From: a virus
Reading direction: 5' to 3' (one strand)
IMG/VR virus record: IMGVR_UViG_3300020156_000057
Location: 1-39,047 of that record
Length of the DNA: 39,047 nucleotides
Of the stretch, positions 32,339 to 39,047 are shown piece by piece. The notes beneath the pieces were generated by a model that made no database searches, was not told the origin of the DNA, and worked only from the letters and a program-made list of their open reading frames with translations. The number at the start of each line of letters is the position of its first letter. Position 1 is the stretch's first letter. Position numbers and translations under genes: made by a program.

Positions 32339-33199
32339 TTAAGTAATCTCCATTACGTTAGGTTCACGAACAACCCTAGACAAATACACAGGGCCACTAT
32401 AGTAAATAAATGTTCGTAATCCAGGCCAACACGACTTTTTGAAAGGGCAATAAGAGCAGTTGACAGAGAGCTTTCGGTTTCCGGATTTACCATCGGGTTC
32501 ATCACTGAAACCCCTGCTCGGTACTGTACTAGCATCTTCTATATCCAGTCGTCGTCGTTGTACGAATTCTCCCCAATCTCTGTCGGATTGATAATCGTGG
32601 AAGTCGAGACATATATGCCCGAGGGTTTTGTCGATAACCAGAAATGCTCCTCTCGATTTATCGGTGACAAGTGCATCGTCTTGTGAAGCGTGGAGATAAA
32701 GTTGTAATTGCCCGATATACCCAAAGGCATCTTCAATAGGAGTGAGATGGGTTTTGAATTTATTGAAAGAATAAGTGCTTGCGCTTTTACAGTCCACGAG
32801 GACCCCGTCAATAACTGCATCCCTGTGTCCCAAGATGCCAGCAACTGCAAGAGTGTCTTGTCGTCCTTCAACTCTGTGTCCAGAAAGTTCCGCCAAGAAT
32901 AAGATAAATTCTTCGAGGAGGTCTCCGTAGAGGAACTTGAGTTTTGTACTTGCATTTAGAGGTTCACCCTCTTCCGGTACATGGTGTTCATACCATAATT
33001 GTCGTGTACATGGTTTACCAATAGAAGACATTCGGAGAGCATGTGAATGTCCTTCAATTTCCTTTCGAACAATACGATGGGCGAGAGTTTCACCCATACG
33101 CTCTCCAAACGCTTCGACTATCTCTTCTGGTATATTGTCTAAACCATCGACGAGTAGAGCCTGAATATCCTCTACGAGTGTGTCGATAGTTTTATTCAT
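32339..33199 (-). CDS. Cas4/RecB-like exonuclease with iron-sulfur cluster
   Basis: A 286-residue PD-(D/E)XK nuclease. Motifs: FLYGDLLEEF (Glu96/97), ILGHRDAVIDG (His125, Asp127), VLVDCKSA (Asp136, Lys138) and YIGQLQLY (161-168). Cys64 (GKPCTRQLWY) and the C-terminal NCSYCPFKKSC (Cys248, 251, 257) are the four ligands of a Cas4/AddB-type 4Fe-4S cluster. It probably degrades DNA ends or host DNA, replacing T7 gp6. Its ATG overlaps the SSB end; its TAA directly precedes the endonuclease I frame. Confidence 0.9.
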   Translation of the reverse strand: MNKTIDTLVEDIQALLVDGLDNIPEEIVEAFGERMGETLAHRIVRKEIEGHSHALRMSSIGKPCTRQLWYEHHVPEEGEPLNASTKLKFLYGDLLEEFILFLAELSGHRVEGRQDTLAVAGILGHRDAVIDGVLVDCKSASTYSFNKFKTHLTPIEDAFGYIGQLQLYLHASQDDALVTDKSRGAFLVIDKTLGHICLDFHDYQSDRDWGEFVQRRRLDIEDASTVPSRGFSDEPDGKSGNRKLSVNCSYCPFKKSCWPGLRTFIYYSGPVYLSRVVREPNVMEIT

Positions 33200-33716
33200 C
33201 CCAAGGCGTCTTCGCTACCGTTGCTTTGGTTTCACCCTTCACAATCGTACCGGCATTAACACCGCCGGTAGGGATGTATTCAATGAGGTCGAGAACCTTA
33301 ATGCTTTCGAGCCTCTGACCCTTACCCTTCTGAGTATCGTAGACAGCAACAGTAATCTCTACGTCACTGCCATTACCAATGAGGACAACATCACCAACTC
33401 GATCAAATGCATCACCACTGGCATTCTTCTGATAACCAACGAGAATAGAACCATCCTTATCGAGAATTACCGGGGGATGGAATTCATGCAACACACCCTT
33501 AATGAGCTTGGCACACTCACGAGTAAACTCGATCATACGGCCATCGGGAGTATCGTTAACCTTCTTCTGAATACCGCTCGACTTAACTTTCTTTTCCGTG
33601 TCTTCGTCGAGGATTAGACATGCCTTCCAACGGGCACCAAACTTTGTATCGGGATCATAAACCTGAGCCCACATAATCTTACCACGAAACTTTTCATACT
33701 TTGTCTTACCGGCCAT
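33192..33716 (-). CDS. single-stranded DNA-binding protein (DUF2815/gp2.5-like)
   Basis: A 174-residue OB-fold type protein that would coat single-stranded DNA in replication and recombination. The pattern GKIMWAQVYDPDTKFGARWK (13-32), ACLILDEDTEKKVKSSGIQK and VEITVAVYDTQKGKGQRLES matches the phage DUF2815/gp2.5-like family. The C-terminus ends in KTPWDE, a short acidic/aromatic tail resembling the protein-interaction tip of SSBs. Neighbours are DNA polymerase upstream and the exonuclease downstream. Confidence 0.83.
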   Translation of the reverse strand: MAGKTKYEKFRGKIMWAQVYDPDTKFGARWKACLILDEDTEKKVKSSGIQKKVNDTPDGRMIEFTRECAKLIKGVLHEFHPPVILDKDGSILVGYQKNASGDAFDRVGDVVLIGNGSDVEITVAVYDTQKGKGQRLESIKVLDLIEYIPTGGVNAGTIVKGETKATVAKTPWDE

Positions 33717-33910
33717 TATCGAACAATTTCTCCCTTGATAATATAAGCCAAAACATTATTAGGATTAATAATTACATAACCTTCTTCACATTCTAAGCGA
33801 GTCCATGAACCACCTGTATCTACAGATTTAACATTGTGAAGAATAATCTGTGCACCATCTTTTGATATAACACGCCTAACTTCTTCATTAACTACAAACT
33901 TACTAGACAT
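33716..33910 (-). CDS. small hypothetical protein between polymerase and SSB
   Basis: A 64-residue beta-rich protein (EEVRRVISKDGAQIILHNVK, then YVIINPNNVLAYIIKGE), possibly a small barrel. The ATG at 33910 overlaps the stop of the preceding small gene by eight bases and has GGAG upstream; a longer frame to 33955 would run through that gene. Its stop overlaps the SSB start. No family was recognised. Confidence 0.62.
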   Translation of the reverse strand: MSSKFVVNEEVRRVISKDGAQIILHNVKSVDTGGSWTRLECEEGYVIINPNNVLAYIIKGEIVR

Positions 33911-34049
33911 TAGACATTTTCTCCAATCTAAGTTTTTCTTTATATGCTTCTTCAAATGTATTGTGACAAGACACTACAATTGGGTCTTTTCCGTAGGTTT
34001 TGTAAACCAATCTAAAAGAAACTACAATTCCTTGTTCGATGTAAAACAT
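33903..34049 (-). CDS. small hypothetical protein after DNA polymerase
   Basis: A 48-residue protein whose ATG overlaps the polymerase stop (TGATG). It has a strand-like start (FYIEQGIVVSFRLVYKTYGK) and a charged helix (FEEAYKEKLRLEKM). Coupling on both sides supports translation. No family was recognised; it may be a short nucleic-acid-associated protein. Confidence 0.58.
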   Translation of the reverse strand: MFYIEQGIVVSFRLVYKTYGKDPIVVSCHNTFEEAYKEKLRLEKMSNV

Positions 34050-35935
34050 CAATGACAATCTTTCCAATTATAACCAATTTGAAATTTACCAGCTAATGGG
34101 CATTTAACACCCAAATCTATACCTGCTTGAACAATACTATCTGCTTGTACTTGACCAATGTACGTTGCTATGTCTTCATCATCGACAGTGCGCGTCTGCC
34201 ATTCGTCATGTACGTAGTTCATTTGCCAAAATGGAATTTTCTCTTTGAGTAGTTTTTGCCTCCATAACCAATTTGCATACTTCATTATGACGGTTTCACC
34301 ATTCTGTAAGTAACCAGCGAGCATTAAGTGTTCACTGTCACACATAACGGGACGACCATCTAAACCTTCAAACCAACCTCTTTCTGCATCACTCGGGATC
34401 AAAACAGACTTAAGATAATTTAATCCCGGAAATGAATTAACGAATTTCTCTCTAGCTTCTTTTGCTTCGGCTTCGGAGCATCCGAAAATTGATGCTGTCT
34501 TTCCGACCCCGGCACCGAGTAGGTAGGAGTAGATGAAGGTTTTGGCTGTTGTTCGATCCTTGCAGGCGTCTCCCAGCTTACGCCAGTTGAGGGTGTGTAC
34601 GTCTGTACCATCATCACTGTTGCCTGAAACCAAGGCTTGAGTGAATTCATCGTCGTCCATATAGTGGGCAAGGACTCTAAGTTGGATACCCTCAGCATCA
34701 CAACCAACTTGCCGTTTGTTGGGTCCAGCCATCCAAAGGGCTCGCATATCCGCACCGAACTCGGAAGTAACGCGAGCAATATTTCCCGTATTCGGATTTT
34801 TATGACTTGCTCGATGGGTCCAAGTGCCGATAGCTCGCACCTCACCGTGTATGCACCTAGTGTTTTCATTGTAGGCATCAATCCATTCTTGTAAAGTTGA
34901 GACACGACGAGTTAGGAGGATATGCCTAACAAGTAGTTTAGCAGCTTGAGGCGCTTCTTCGGGGAGAGTTTCGAGATTGTCTTCGGAGATTGTCCATCCA
35001 TAATGTTTAAAGTGCTCAAGCTTCTGTAGTAGTTCTTCACGCTGATCCCCCCTAGCCCACTTAATTTCTCTTTCAAGTTTAATATGGCCCTTTGTCTTTT
35101 CGAAAGGTTTCCATCCGAACTCATTTAATCTCTCTATGCACTGCTTGGGGGAGGCGGGGTTGAACTCGACAGTATCAAAAATATTAACAGGAACGCCAAC
35201 AACATATCCATGTTCTTCCGGGCTCCTACCGTCTTTTATCCATCTAAAGTCTTTTCTATTAATCTTTCCATCTTTTGTAGGTACAGGTAAGATTGTTCTA
35301 TTGAGTACTTTACGCGGAGGGAATGCTTCTTGGATAGCTTTTTCAAGTTTATCAAGTTCTTCCTTGATCTTCGAATGGAGTACTCTAGCTCCATCAGTAT
35401 CGAAACCAAATCCGTTTTCGTGCATTTCTCGGCAGATGATTGCTGCACGGTGTTCGACGGCCATTGCTCGTTTGAGTCGATCATCTTCGATGTACCTTTT
35501 GAAGAACTTAAATACTGCTTCTGTGATTTCAACATCTTCGGCACAACGGTGGATCATTTCGTCGGTTAATCCACCGGCCCAATCTGTGTACTCGGGTTTC
35601 TTTATACCGAGGCGTTCACCCCATTCTTCTAACCCGTGTTTTTCGTAGTCCCAATGGTTGATAAGTCGAGAGACCACCAAGGTGTCGATAACACTCTGAG
35701 GGTCTCGTTCATATCCGTTAACAAGCCTAAGAAGAGTAGGATTATCGAACCATAGAAAGTTATGGCCAACAATGAAATCGAATTGTCTTTGATAAGTGAG
35801 GAAATCCTCGGGATTAAGGTCAGGACGTGTGAAGACACGAGTTTCTCCTGTGTGGAAATCTTTGGTACAAATTACCCAAATCTTTTGGGCTTTCAAATCG
35901 TCTGTTTCAATATCACAAATTAAGTAACGTTTCAT
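34049..35935 (-). CDS. DNA polymerase, family A (T7 gp5-like)
   Basis: A 628-residue replicative polymerase with 3'-5' exonuclease. The exonuclease has CDIETDD (Asp8, Glu10) and VGHNFLWFD (57-65). Polymerase motif A is GCDAEGIQLRVLAHY (Asp413), motif B RTTAKTFIYSYLLGAG (461-476) and motif C NYVHDEWQ (His576-Glu578). The position equal to E. coli residue 762 is Tyr469, as in T7, whereas the usual Tyr at 766 is Leu473. Its own promoter lies just upstream (35963-35991), giving a leader of about 25 bases with an AGGAG ribosome site. Confidence 0.96.
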   Translation of the reverse strand: MKRYLICDIETDDLKAQKIWVICTKDFHTGETRVFTRPDLNPEDFLTYQRQFDFIVGHNFLWFDNPTLLRLVNGYERDPQSVIDTLVVSRLINHWDYEKHGLEEWGERLGIKKPEYTDWAGGLTDEMIHRCAEDVEITEAVFKFFKRYIEDDRLKRAMAVEHRAAIICREMHENGFGFDTDGARVLHSKIKEELDKLEKAIQEAFPPRKVLNRTILPVPTKDGKINRKDFRWIKDGRSPEEHGYVVGVPVNIFDTVEFNPASPKQCIERLNEFGWKPFEKTKGHIKLEREIKWARGDQREELLQKLEHFKHYGWTISEDNLETLPEEAPQAAKLLVRHILLTRRVSTLQEWIDAYNENTRCIHGEVRAIGTWTHRASHKNPNTGNIARVTSEFGADMRALWMAGPNKRQVGCDAEGIQLRVLAHYMDDDEFTQALVSGNSDDGTDVHTLNWRKLGDACKDRTTAKTFIYSYLLGAGVGKTASIFGCSEAEAKEAREKFVNSFPGLNYLKSVLIPSDAERGWFEGLDGRPVMCDSEHLMLAGYLQNGETVIMKYANWLWRQKLLKEKIPFWQMNYVHDEWQTRTVDDEDIATYIGQVQADSIVQAGIDLGVKCPLAGKFQIGYNWKDCH

Positions 35936-35962
35936 GCCTTCATTTCACACTCCTACATATAT

Positions 35963-35991
35963 ACTATACCATGTATTTGCATCAAAGTCAA
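35963..35991 (-). promoter_or_regulatory. leftward promoter for DNA polymerase
   Basis: On the - strand, TTGACT (35991-35986), a 17-base spacer and TATAGT (35968-35963) with TGG before the -10 box form a near-consensus extended promoter. Its -35 box overlaps the helicase stop codon (35990-35988). It probably boosts the polymerase/SSB/nuclease genes independently of the far leftward promoter. Confidence 0.85.
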
Positions 35992-37568
35992 GCCAAGTTG
36001 GGTACTTTAATTGCCTGTGGATGCTCACGCTCTTTGAGCATAAACGTCTCTCTGTCGAAGAGTAAGACACCGGCAGGTCCAGTGTTACCACCCAATCGTG
36101 CTTTCTCGATTGTTAAATAGGTAGAATTACGTTCGGTCTCGTCATTGCTAGTAATATCGCGACGAAGATCAATAACAGTATTGGCAACCTTCGTAATGTT
36201 GCGAGAACCCCTCGTCTTTCCACTATCGTTGACATGTGAAATCATACAAATACAGCATCCGAGTTCCTTCGCGAGAAGTTTGAACTTCTGTGAGAGACGA
36301 TCTAATTTCTTTCGCTCATCCTCGTCGTCTTGTCCTGTTGCTAACCAGCTAATATGATCGAGAAAAATAATACGACAATCAGCAGCAGACACCAAGAAAC
36401 GAATGTTATCAATGATCGCATTTTCGTCTTCGACGTCGAAGGAAGAATGGATATGAATACGTGTTTCGTCATTTTTGACTAGTTTCTTGATCGCTTTAAT
36501 GACGTCCGTATTCGAGACGCCACTGTCCGGTACAACAGCGGGTGCCTGTAATTCATAACCCGCAAGCGCCTTAATCGTAGTGCCATTGTCTTCCTCCAGA
36601 TGGATGATACCAATGTTGCATTTTGTTTCCTTGAGAATGTGATGTTCAATGGCTCGGAAGATTTCTGTCTTACCAATCCCTTCGTCTCCCTTAAATACCA
36701 CCACTTCGCCACTGTGGAGCCCGTACAGACGGTTCTGTAGGGTAGGGAAGGGGTAGGTAGCCAAAAGGGCTTCATCTGTCTCCACGAGGCTCTGTTCGAA
36801 TTCTAGGAAGGTTGAGATAATATTGTCTGGTGCATACCTCTTTGCATTCTTCCATGCATTATAGAAATCGTCTTGTGCTCCGTTGACTAGGTAGTCGTTG
36901 GCATCTTTGAAACGATTGAGTTTGACGTGATAGACTTTGTTAAAATCGAAGAGACTAGAAACTGCTCTAGCTGCCGATATTCCGGGTTCATCCCCATCAA
37001 AAGCAAGAATGATACGTCCGAAGGAGTTAATGTAATCGTAGTCTCTAGTACAATCTCTTTTAGCAGAGCTTGCACTTCGGACAGATATTGCAGCCGTTGC
37101 TCCTCTGGTAATGTCATATACTGCCAAGGCGTCATACTCGCCTTCTGTGAGAGTAATTGTATCTTTTGATCCAGGGTCAAATCGGTTAACTCCGAAACAT
37201 CCGGCATCGGACATTGGTCCTTCACTGTTGAATTCCTTCTTGTCGTAGGCACGCCATTTGATGGCTTTGTTTGGGTAGACAAAAGCTATACGCCTCGGTA
37301 CATCATCAACAAATTCAGTTGTTACATTATAGTATTCAAAAGTTGATTTTGAAATCCCCCGGTGTGGATGATATTCGTACGTTGCATTATCGGGTCTCGA
37401 CAATAATTCTTCTCCATCAGGTTTGAAATACGTTGCACATGCATAGCAGTAACTATGACCATCGTCGTATGTAGCAAAAGCGTCACTGCTACCACAATGT
37501 GGACAAGGTTGGTGCGTTTCAATTGCTTTGCTCGGCTTTCTTGACCCATGATCCGTACCATCCCGCAT
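35988..37568 (-). CDS. primase-helicase (T7 gp4-like, DnaB-type helicase)
   Basis: A 526-residue bifunctional replication protein. From this start, the N-terminal zinc domain is CPHCGSSDAFATYDDGHSYC with CYAC (Cys22, 25, 41, 44). TOPRIM primase motifs are TLTEGEYDAL (139-148) and AFDGDEPG (189-196). The RecA-like helicase has Walker A VVFKGDEGIGKTEIF (290-304) and Walker B IIFLDHISWL, followed by ISHVNDSGKTRGSRN. The ATG at 37568 is preferred, with AGAG six bases upstream; an ATG at 37604 would overlap the previous gene more and lacks a ribosome site. Confidence 0.94.
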   Translation of the reverse strand: MRDGTDHGSRKPSKAIETHQPCPHCGSSDAFATYDDGHSYCYACATYFKPDGEELLSRPDNATYEYHPHRGISKSTFEYYNVTTEFVDDVPRRIAFVYPNKAIKWRAYDKKEFNSEGPMSDAGCFGVNRFDPGSKDTITLTEGEYDALAVYDITRGATAAISVRSASSAKRDCTRDYDYINSFGRIILAFDGDEPGISAARAVSSLFDFNKVYHVKLNRFKDANDYLVNGAQDDFYNAWKNAKRYAPDNIISTFLEFEQSLVETDEALLATYPFPTLQNRLYGLHSGEVVVFKGDEGIGKTEIFRAIEHHILKETKCNIGIIHLEEDNGTTIKALAGYELQAPAVVPDSGVSNTDVIKAIKKLVKNDETRIHIHSSFDVEDENAIIDNIRFLVSAADCRIIFLDHISWLATGQDDEDERKKLDRLSQKFKLLAKELGCCICMISHVNDSGKTRGSRNITKVANTVIDLRRDITSNDETERNSTYLTIEKARLGGNTGPAGVLLFDRETFMLKEREHPQAIKVPNLA

Positions 37569-37576
37569 AGGGTCTC

Positions 37577-37771
37577 TTACACTCCGGGATTGACGTTGTT
37601 CCATTTGGGATCATAACCAATGTCGTACCAGTAGTATCCTTCTTCGAAGTCGTTCTCTTCGTAATATCCGTCTTCTTCATCGTCTTCATCAAACACCCAC
37701 TCGGGAACTTCCATTTCTTCGATTTCAAATTCGTTCGGGTTTAACATCTTCATCATCCTGTTCCAAATCAT
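37577..37771 (-). CDS. small highly acidic early protein
   Basis: A protein of up to 64 residues, dominated by Asp, Glu, Tyr and Trp: about 20 acidic residues versus three basic ones (EFEIEEMEVPEWVFDEDDEE, then YYEENDFEEGYYWYD). Internal ATGs at 37756, 37753 and 37747 are possible; the last has AGGA eight bases upstream. It overlaps the zinc-ribbon gene end. Composition recalls DNA-mimic inhibitors such as Ocr, but no homology was established. Function is unknown. Confidence 0.6.
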   Translation of the reverse strand: MIWNRMMKMLNPNEFEIEEMEVPEWVFDEDDEEDGYYEENDFEEGYYWYDIGYDPKWNNVNPGV

Positions 37772-37925
37772 ACAACGTTTCGTTTACAAACTCAAAACAC
37801 TCCTCGCAGATCAAATTACCGGGGAACATGTCGTCCGCGAGGTATCTTCCGTGATAGTAGTTTTCGGGATTTAAGGCGAGGTATTTGTCATTAGTTCGCT
37901 CGCACACATGACATCTATGTGACAT
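37725..37925 (-). CDS. small zinc-ribbon-like early protein
   Basis: A 66-residue protein with two Cys pairs: CHVC (residues 5-8) and LICEEC (about 39-43), a zinc-ribbon arrangement, followed by an acidic tail (YDLEQDDEDVKPE). It is the first gene after the leftward consensus promoter, with a leader of about 115 bases, and GGAG precedes the ATG. First position suggests an immediate-early role such as host or transcription control; this is inference from position and fold. Confidence 0.7.
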   Translation of the reverse strand: MSHRCHVCERTNDKYLALNPENYYHGRYLADDMFPGNLICEECFEFVNETLYDLEQDDEDVKPERI

Positions 37926-37971
37926 AATGAGACTCCAATAGAGATACTCGTACAGAGTTATACTCTAACGT

Positions 37972-37984
37972 TAATACTGTATTA
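37972..37984. promoter_or_regulatory. TAATACNGTATTA palindrome in the leftward leader
   Basis: TAATAC-T-GTATTA on the + strand is a perfect 13-base palindrome with a one-base centre. Its 9-base core also occurs at 748-756 in the rightward leader. In both leaders it is followed, in the transcription direction, by an ACGTTA-containing stretch. It may be a shared operator or RNA signal. Confidence 0.45.
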
Positions 37985-38017
37985 GTACAATTCATATACA
38001 ACAATCCTGTAACAATA

Positions 38018-38044
38018 ACTCTAGTAGTGTTATTCTTCTAGAGT
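38018..38044 (-). promoter_or_regulatory. 5' stem-loop of the leftward transcript
   Basis: ACTCTAG and CTAGAGT (38038-38044 and 38018-38024) form a 7-bp stem with a 13-base loop, starting about where transcription from the leftward promoter begins. Placement and CTCTA content mirror the rightward stem-loop at 708-732. Confidence 0.55.
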
Positions 38045-38046
38045 AT

Positions 38047-38075
38047 ATTATACCATAGAAAGGTGAGGTTGTCAA
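38047..38075 (-). promoter_or_regulatory. consensus sigma70 promoter for the early arm
   Basis: On the - strand, TTGACA (38075-38070), 17 bases and TATAAT (38052-38047) form a perfect consensus with extended TGG before the -10 box. It reads leftward into the zinc-ribbon, acidic, helicase and polymerase genes. Fourteen bases around the -10 box (TGGTATAATATACT) are identical to the rightward promoter. Confidence 0.93.
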
Positions 38076-38080
38076 TAGGA

Positions 38081-38671
38081 TTAATTCCTCATCCCATGAT
38101 ACCCTCTACCCTTCTCCACCTTCCAATGAAAACCAAACTCTGCATGAGGTTCGGAAGCATACTTTGTAGTTACCTCATACCCTTGGGATTTACAATTATC
38201 TCTATACCACTGAGGCTTGTGTATCCACATATATGCTTGGACAATAGGTGGTTTTTTGTCTTTGTGAACACTCTCTTGGTCACGACAACAAACGTATACC
38301 TTCTCTCTGTCCATTATACGAGTTACGTTATTGAGCACGTCCAAACGATGAACCATATGCGCATCGACAGCGTATAACTCACCATGAACTCTAGCCCTAT
38401 GAGACTCTAAATAGTCATTAACTAAGTATGGATAAAATCCATTTGACTTCATGGTATACTCAGGCATGAGAGTTATTCCCTTACCCATGTAGATACAGTC
38501 TTTTAAGGTGTTCTCATGATTGAACCCACCGAACATCATATTATCCCAAATGAAGATTAATATGTTGTCGTACTGATCCAAGTTCTTGAAATCTGGTGTA
38601 TACGCTTGTCTCGTTAGTAGGGTTTGCTTTGTCTTGTAAGCTCGGATACCGTCTTTCAAGGCGACACTCAT
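38081..38671 (-). CDS. gamma-glutamylcyclotransferase-like early protein
   Basis: A 196-residue protein resembling the GGCT/AIG2 fold. Landmarks: ILIFIWDNMMFGGFNH (37-52), in the place of the VYGTL-x-G-xNH loop; YMGKGITLMPEYTMKSNGFY (61-80), typical of the flG-x-a ... yxL-x-g-yP strand pair; and VHGELYAVDAHMVHRLD (95-111), the V-x-GE-y-v region. The catalytic Glu expected a few residues after LD is Asn114 here, and the YGTL loop is altered, so the classical reaction may be absent. It lies upstream of the main leftward promoter. Confidence 0.62.
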   Translation of the reverse strand: MSVALKDGIRAYKTKQTLLTRQAYTPDFKNLDQYDNILIFIWDNMMFGGFNHENTLKDCIYMGKGITLMPEYTMKSNGFYPYLVNDYLESHRARVHGELYAVDAHMVHRLDVLNNVTRIMDREKVYVCCRDQESVHKDKKPPIVQAYMWIHKPQWYRDNCKSQGYEVTTKYASEPHAEFGFHWKVEKGRGYHGMRN

Positions 38672-39027
38672 TATGCAGCTACCTTCTCGTTTACATTCTT
38701 GGAAGCCAACTTATTTTCCAAATCTTCGATTTGCTTCTTGAGTTCAGCAATCAACTTCTCACCCTTGACTTTCTTCTCGTCCATTAACTCGTATGAGTCC
38801 TTGAGAACATGGAGTTCTTGTGCGAGGTCTTCGATGAGCTTGGTAGCACAATCGGGCTCACTCTTCACATAATTCCGAATTTCGAAAGTACTAAGGTAAG
38901 AGACACAACACAGCAAATCAAGATCAATAGGATCAGTGGGAGAAACACCGTCAAAGAGCCCCTTGAGGTCTTCGGGGATGAGAAATCGACCTGCGGCAGC
39001 CAAGTCTACATGCTTCAACTGAGTCAC
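38671..39027 (-). CDS. hypothetical coiled-coil protein, possibly cut by the window edge
   Basis: A 118-residue protein if started at the GTG at 39027. The frame stays open to the window edge, so the true start may lie outside. The N-terminal part is mixed (AAGRFLIPEDLKGLFDG), the C-terminal 55 residues form a likely coiled coil (DSYELMDEKKVKGEKLIAEL). Its stop overlaps the start of the GGCT-like gene (TAATG). No family was recognised. Confidence 0.6.
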   Translation of the reverse strand: MTQLKHVDLAAAGRFLIPEDLKGLFDGVSPTDPIDLDLLCCVSYLSTFEIRNYVKSEPDCATKLIEDLAQELHVLKDSYELMDEKKVKGEKLIAELKKQIEDLENKLASKNVNEKVAA

Positions 39028-39047
39028 CTTGTGGGTGCCCTCTTCCT

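Noticed and set aside
1-39047. tRNA genes, CRISPR arrays, integrase or repressor
   Set aside because: No cloverleaf with a T-loop, no regular spacer-repeat array, and no integrase or repressor motifs were found on either strand.
1-39047. Direct terminal repeat at the window ends
   Set aside because: The first and last tens of bases share no clear match, so the physical genome ends cannot be placed.

Overview
This window looks like most or all of a lytic, tailed, short-tailed (podovirus-type) phage genome of about 39 kb. It has a T7-like gene repertoire: terminase, portal, scaffold, HK97-fold capsid, tail adaptor and nozzle, three ejection proteins, family A DNA polymerase, primase-helicase and endonuclease I. 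No integrase, repressor, tRNA gene or CRISPR array was seen. No phage RNA polymerase is visible, so transcription probably relies on host sigma70 polymerase. The cobalamin-dependent ribonucleotide reductase, ThyX, missing RNA polymerase and GTA-type 3-TM holin resemble the SIO1/cobavirus (Zobellviridae-like) phages of marine Roseobacter-type hosts. That placement is inferred from gene content, not from a database search.

Layout: positions 1-822 carry no convincing gene, but hold hairpins, short repeats, a GC-rich element and a consensus promoter. The + strand (823-25195) is the virion and lysis arm. In order it encodes DNA packaging and head proteins (823-7427), a terminator, a tail-fibre/receptor-binding cluster containing a duplicated two-gene module (7480-12515), a lysis cassette (12517-13960), tail adaptor and nozzle (13960-17053), a GNAT acetyltransferase, and three ejection proteins, the last ending in a CHAP-like hydrolase domain. 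A strong bidirectional terminator at 25214-25248 separates this arm from the convergent - strand arm.

The - strand (39027 down to 25255) is the early, replication and nucleotide-metabolism arm. Going leftward it encodes two early proteins, a promoter, small acidic and zinc-ribbon proteins, primase-helicase, DNA polymerase with its own promoter, SSB, a Cas4-like exonuclease, endonuclease I without a normal start codon, a metallophosphoesterase, a secreted protein, MazG, ThyX, class II RNR, glutaredoxin, a dATP/dGTP diphosphohydrolase-like protein and a HAD phosphatase. Together these would break down or recycle nucleotides, make dNTPs and dTMP, and replicate and recombine phage DNA.

The most unusual features are: two opposite-strand leaders that share an extended -10 consensus promoter, a 5' stem-loop and an ATACAGTAT palindrome; a phospholipase A2-like signature in a small membrane protein of the lysis cassette; an endonuclease I frame that begins directly after, and in frame with, the exonuclease stop codon; a duplicated fibre plus beta-sandwich gene pair; and a gamma-glutamylcyclotransferase-like early protein lacking the expected catalytic Glu.
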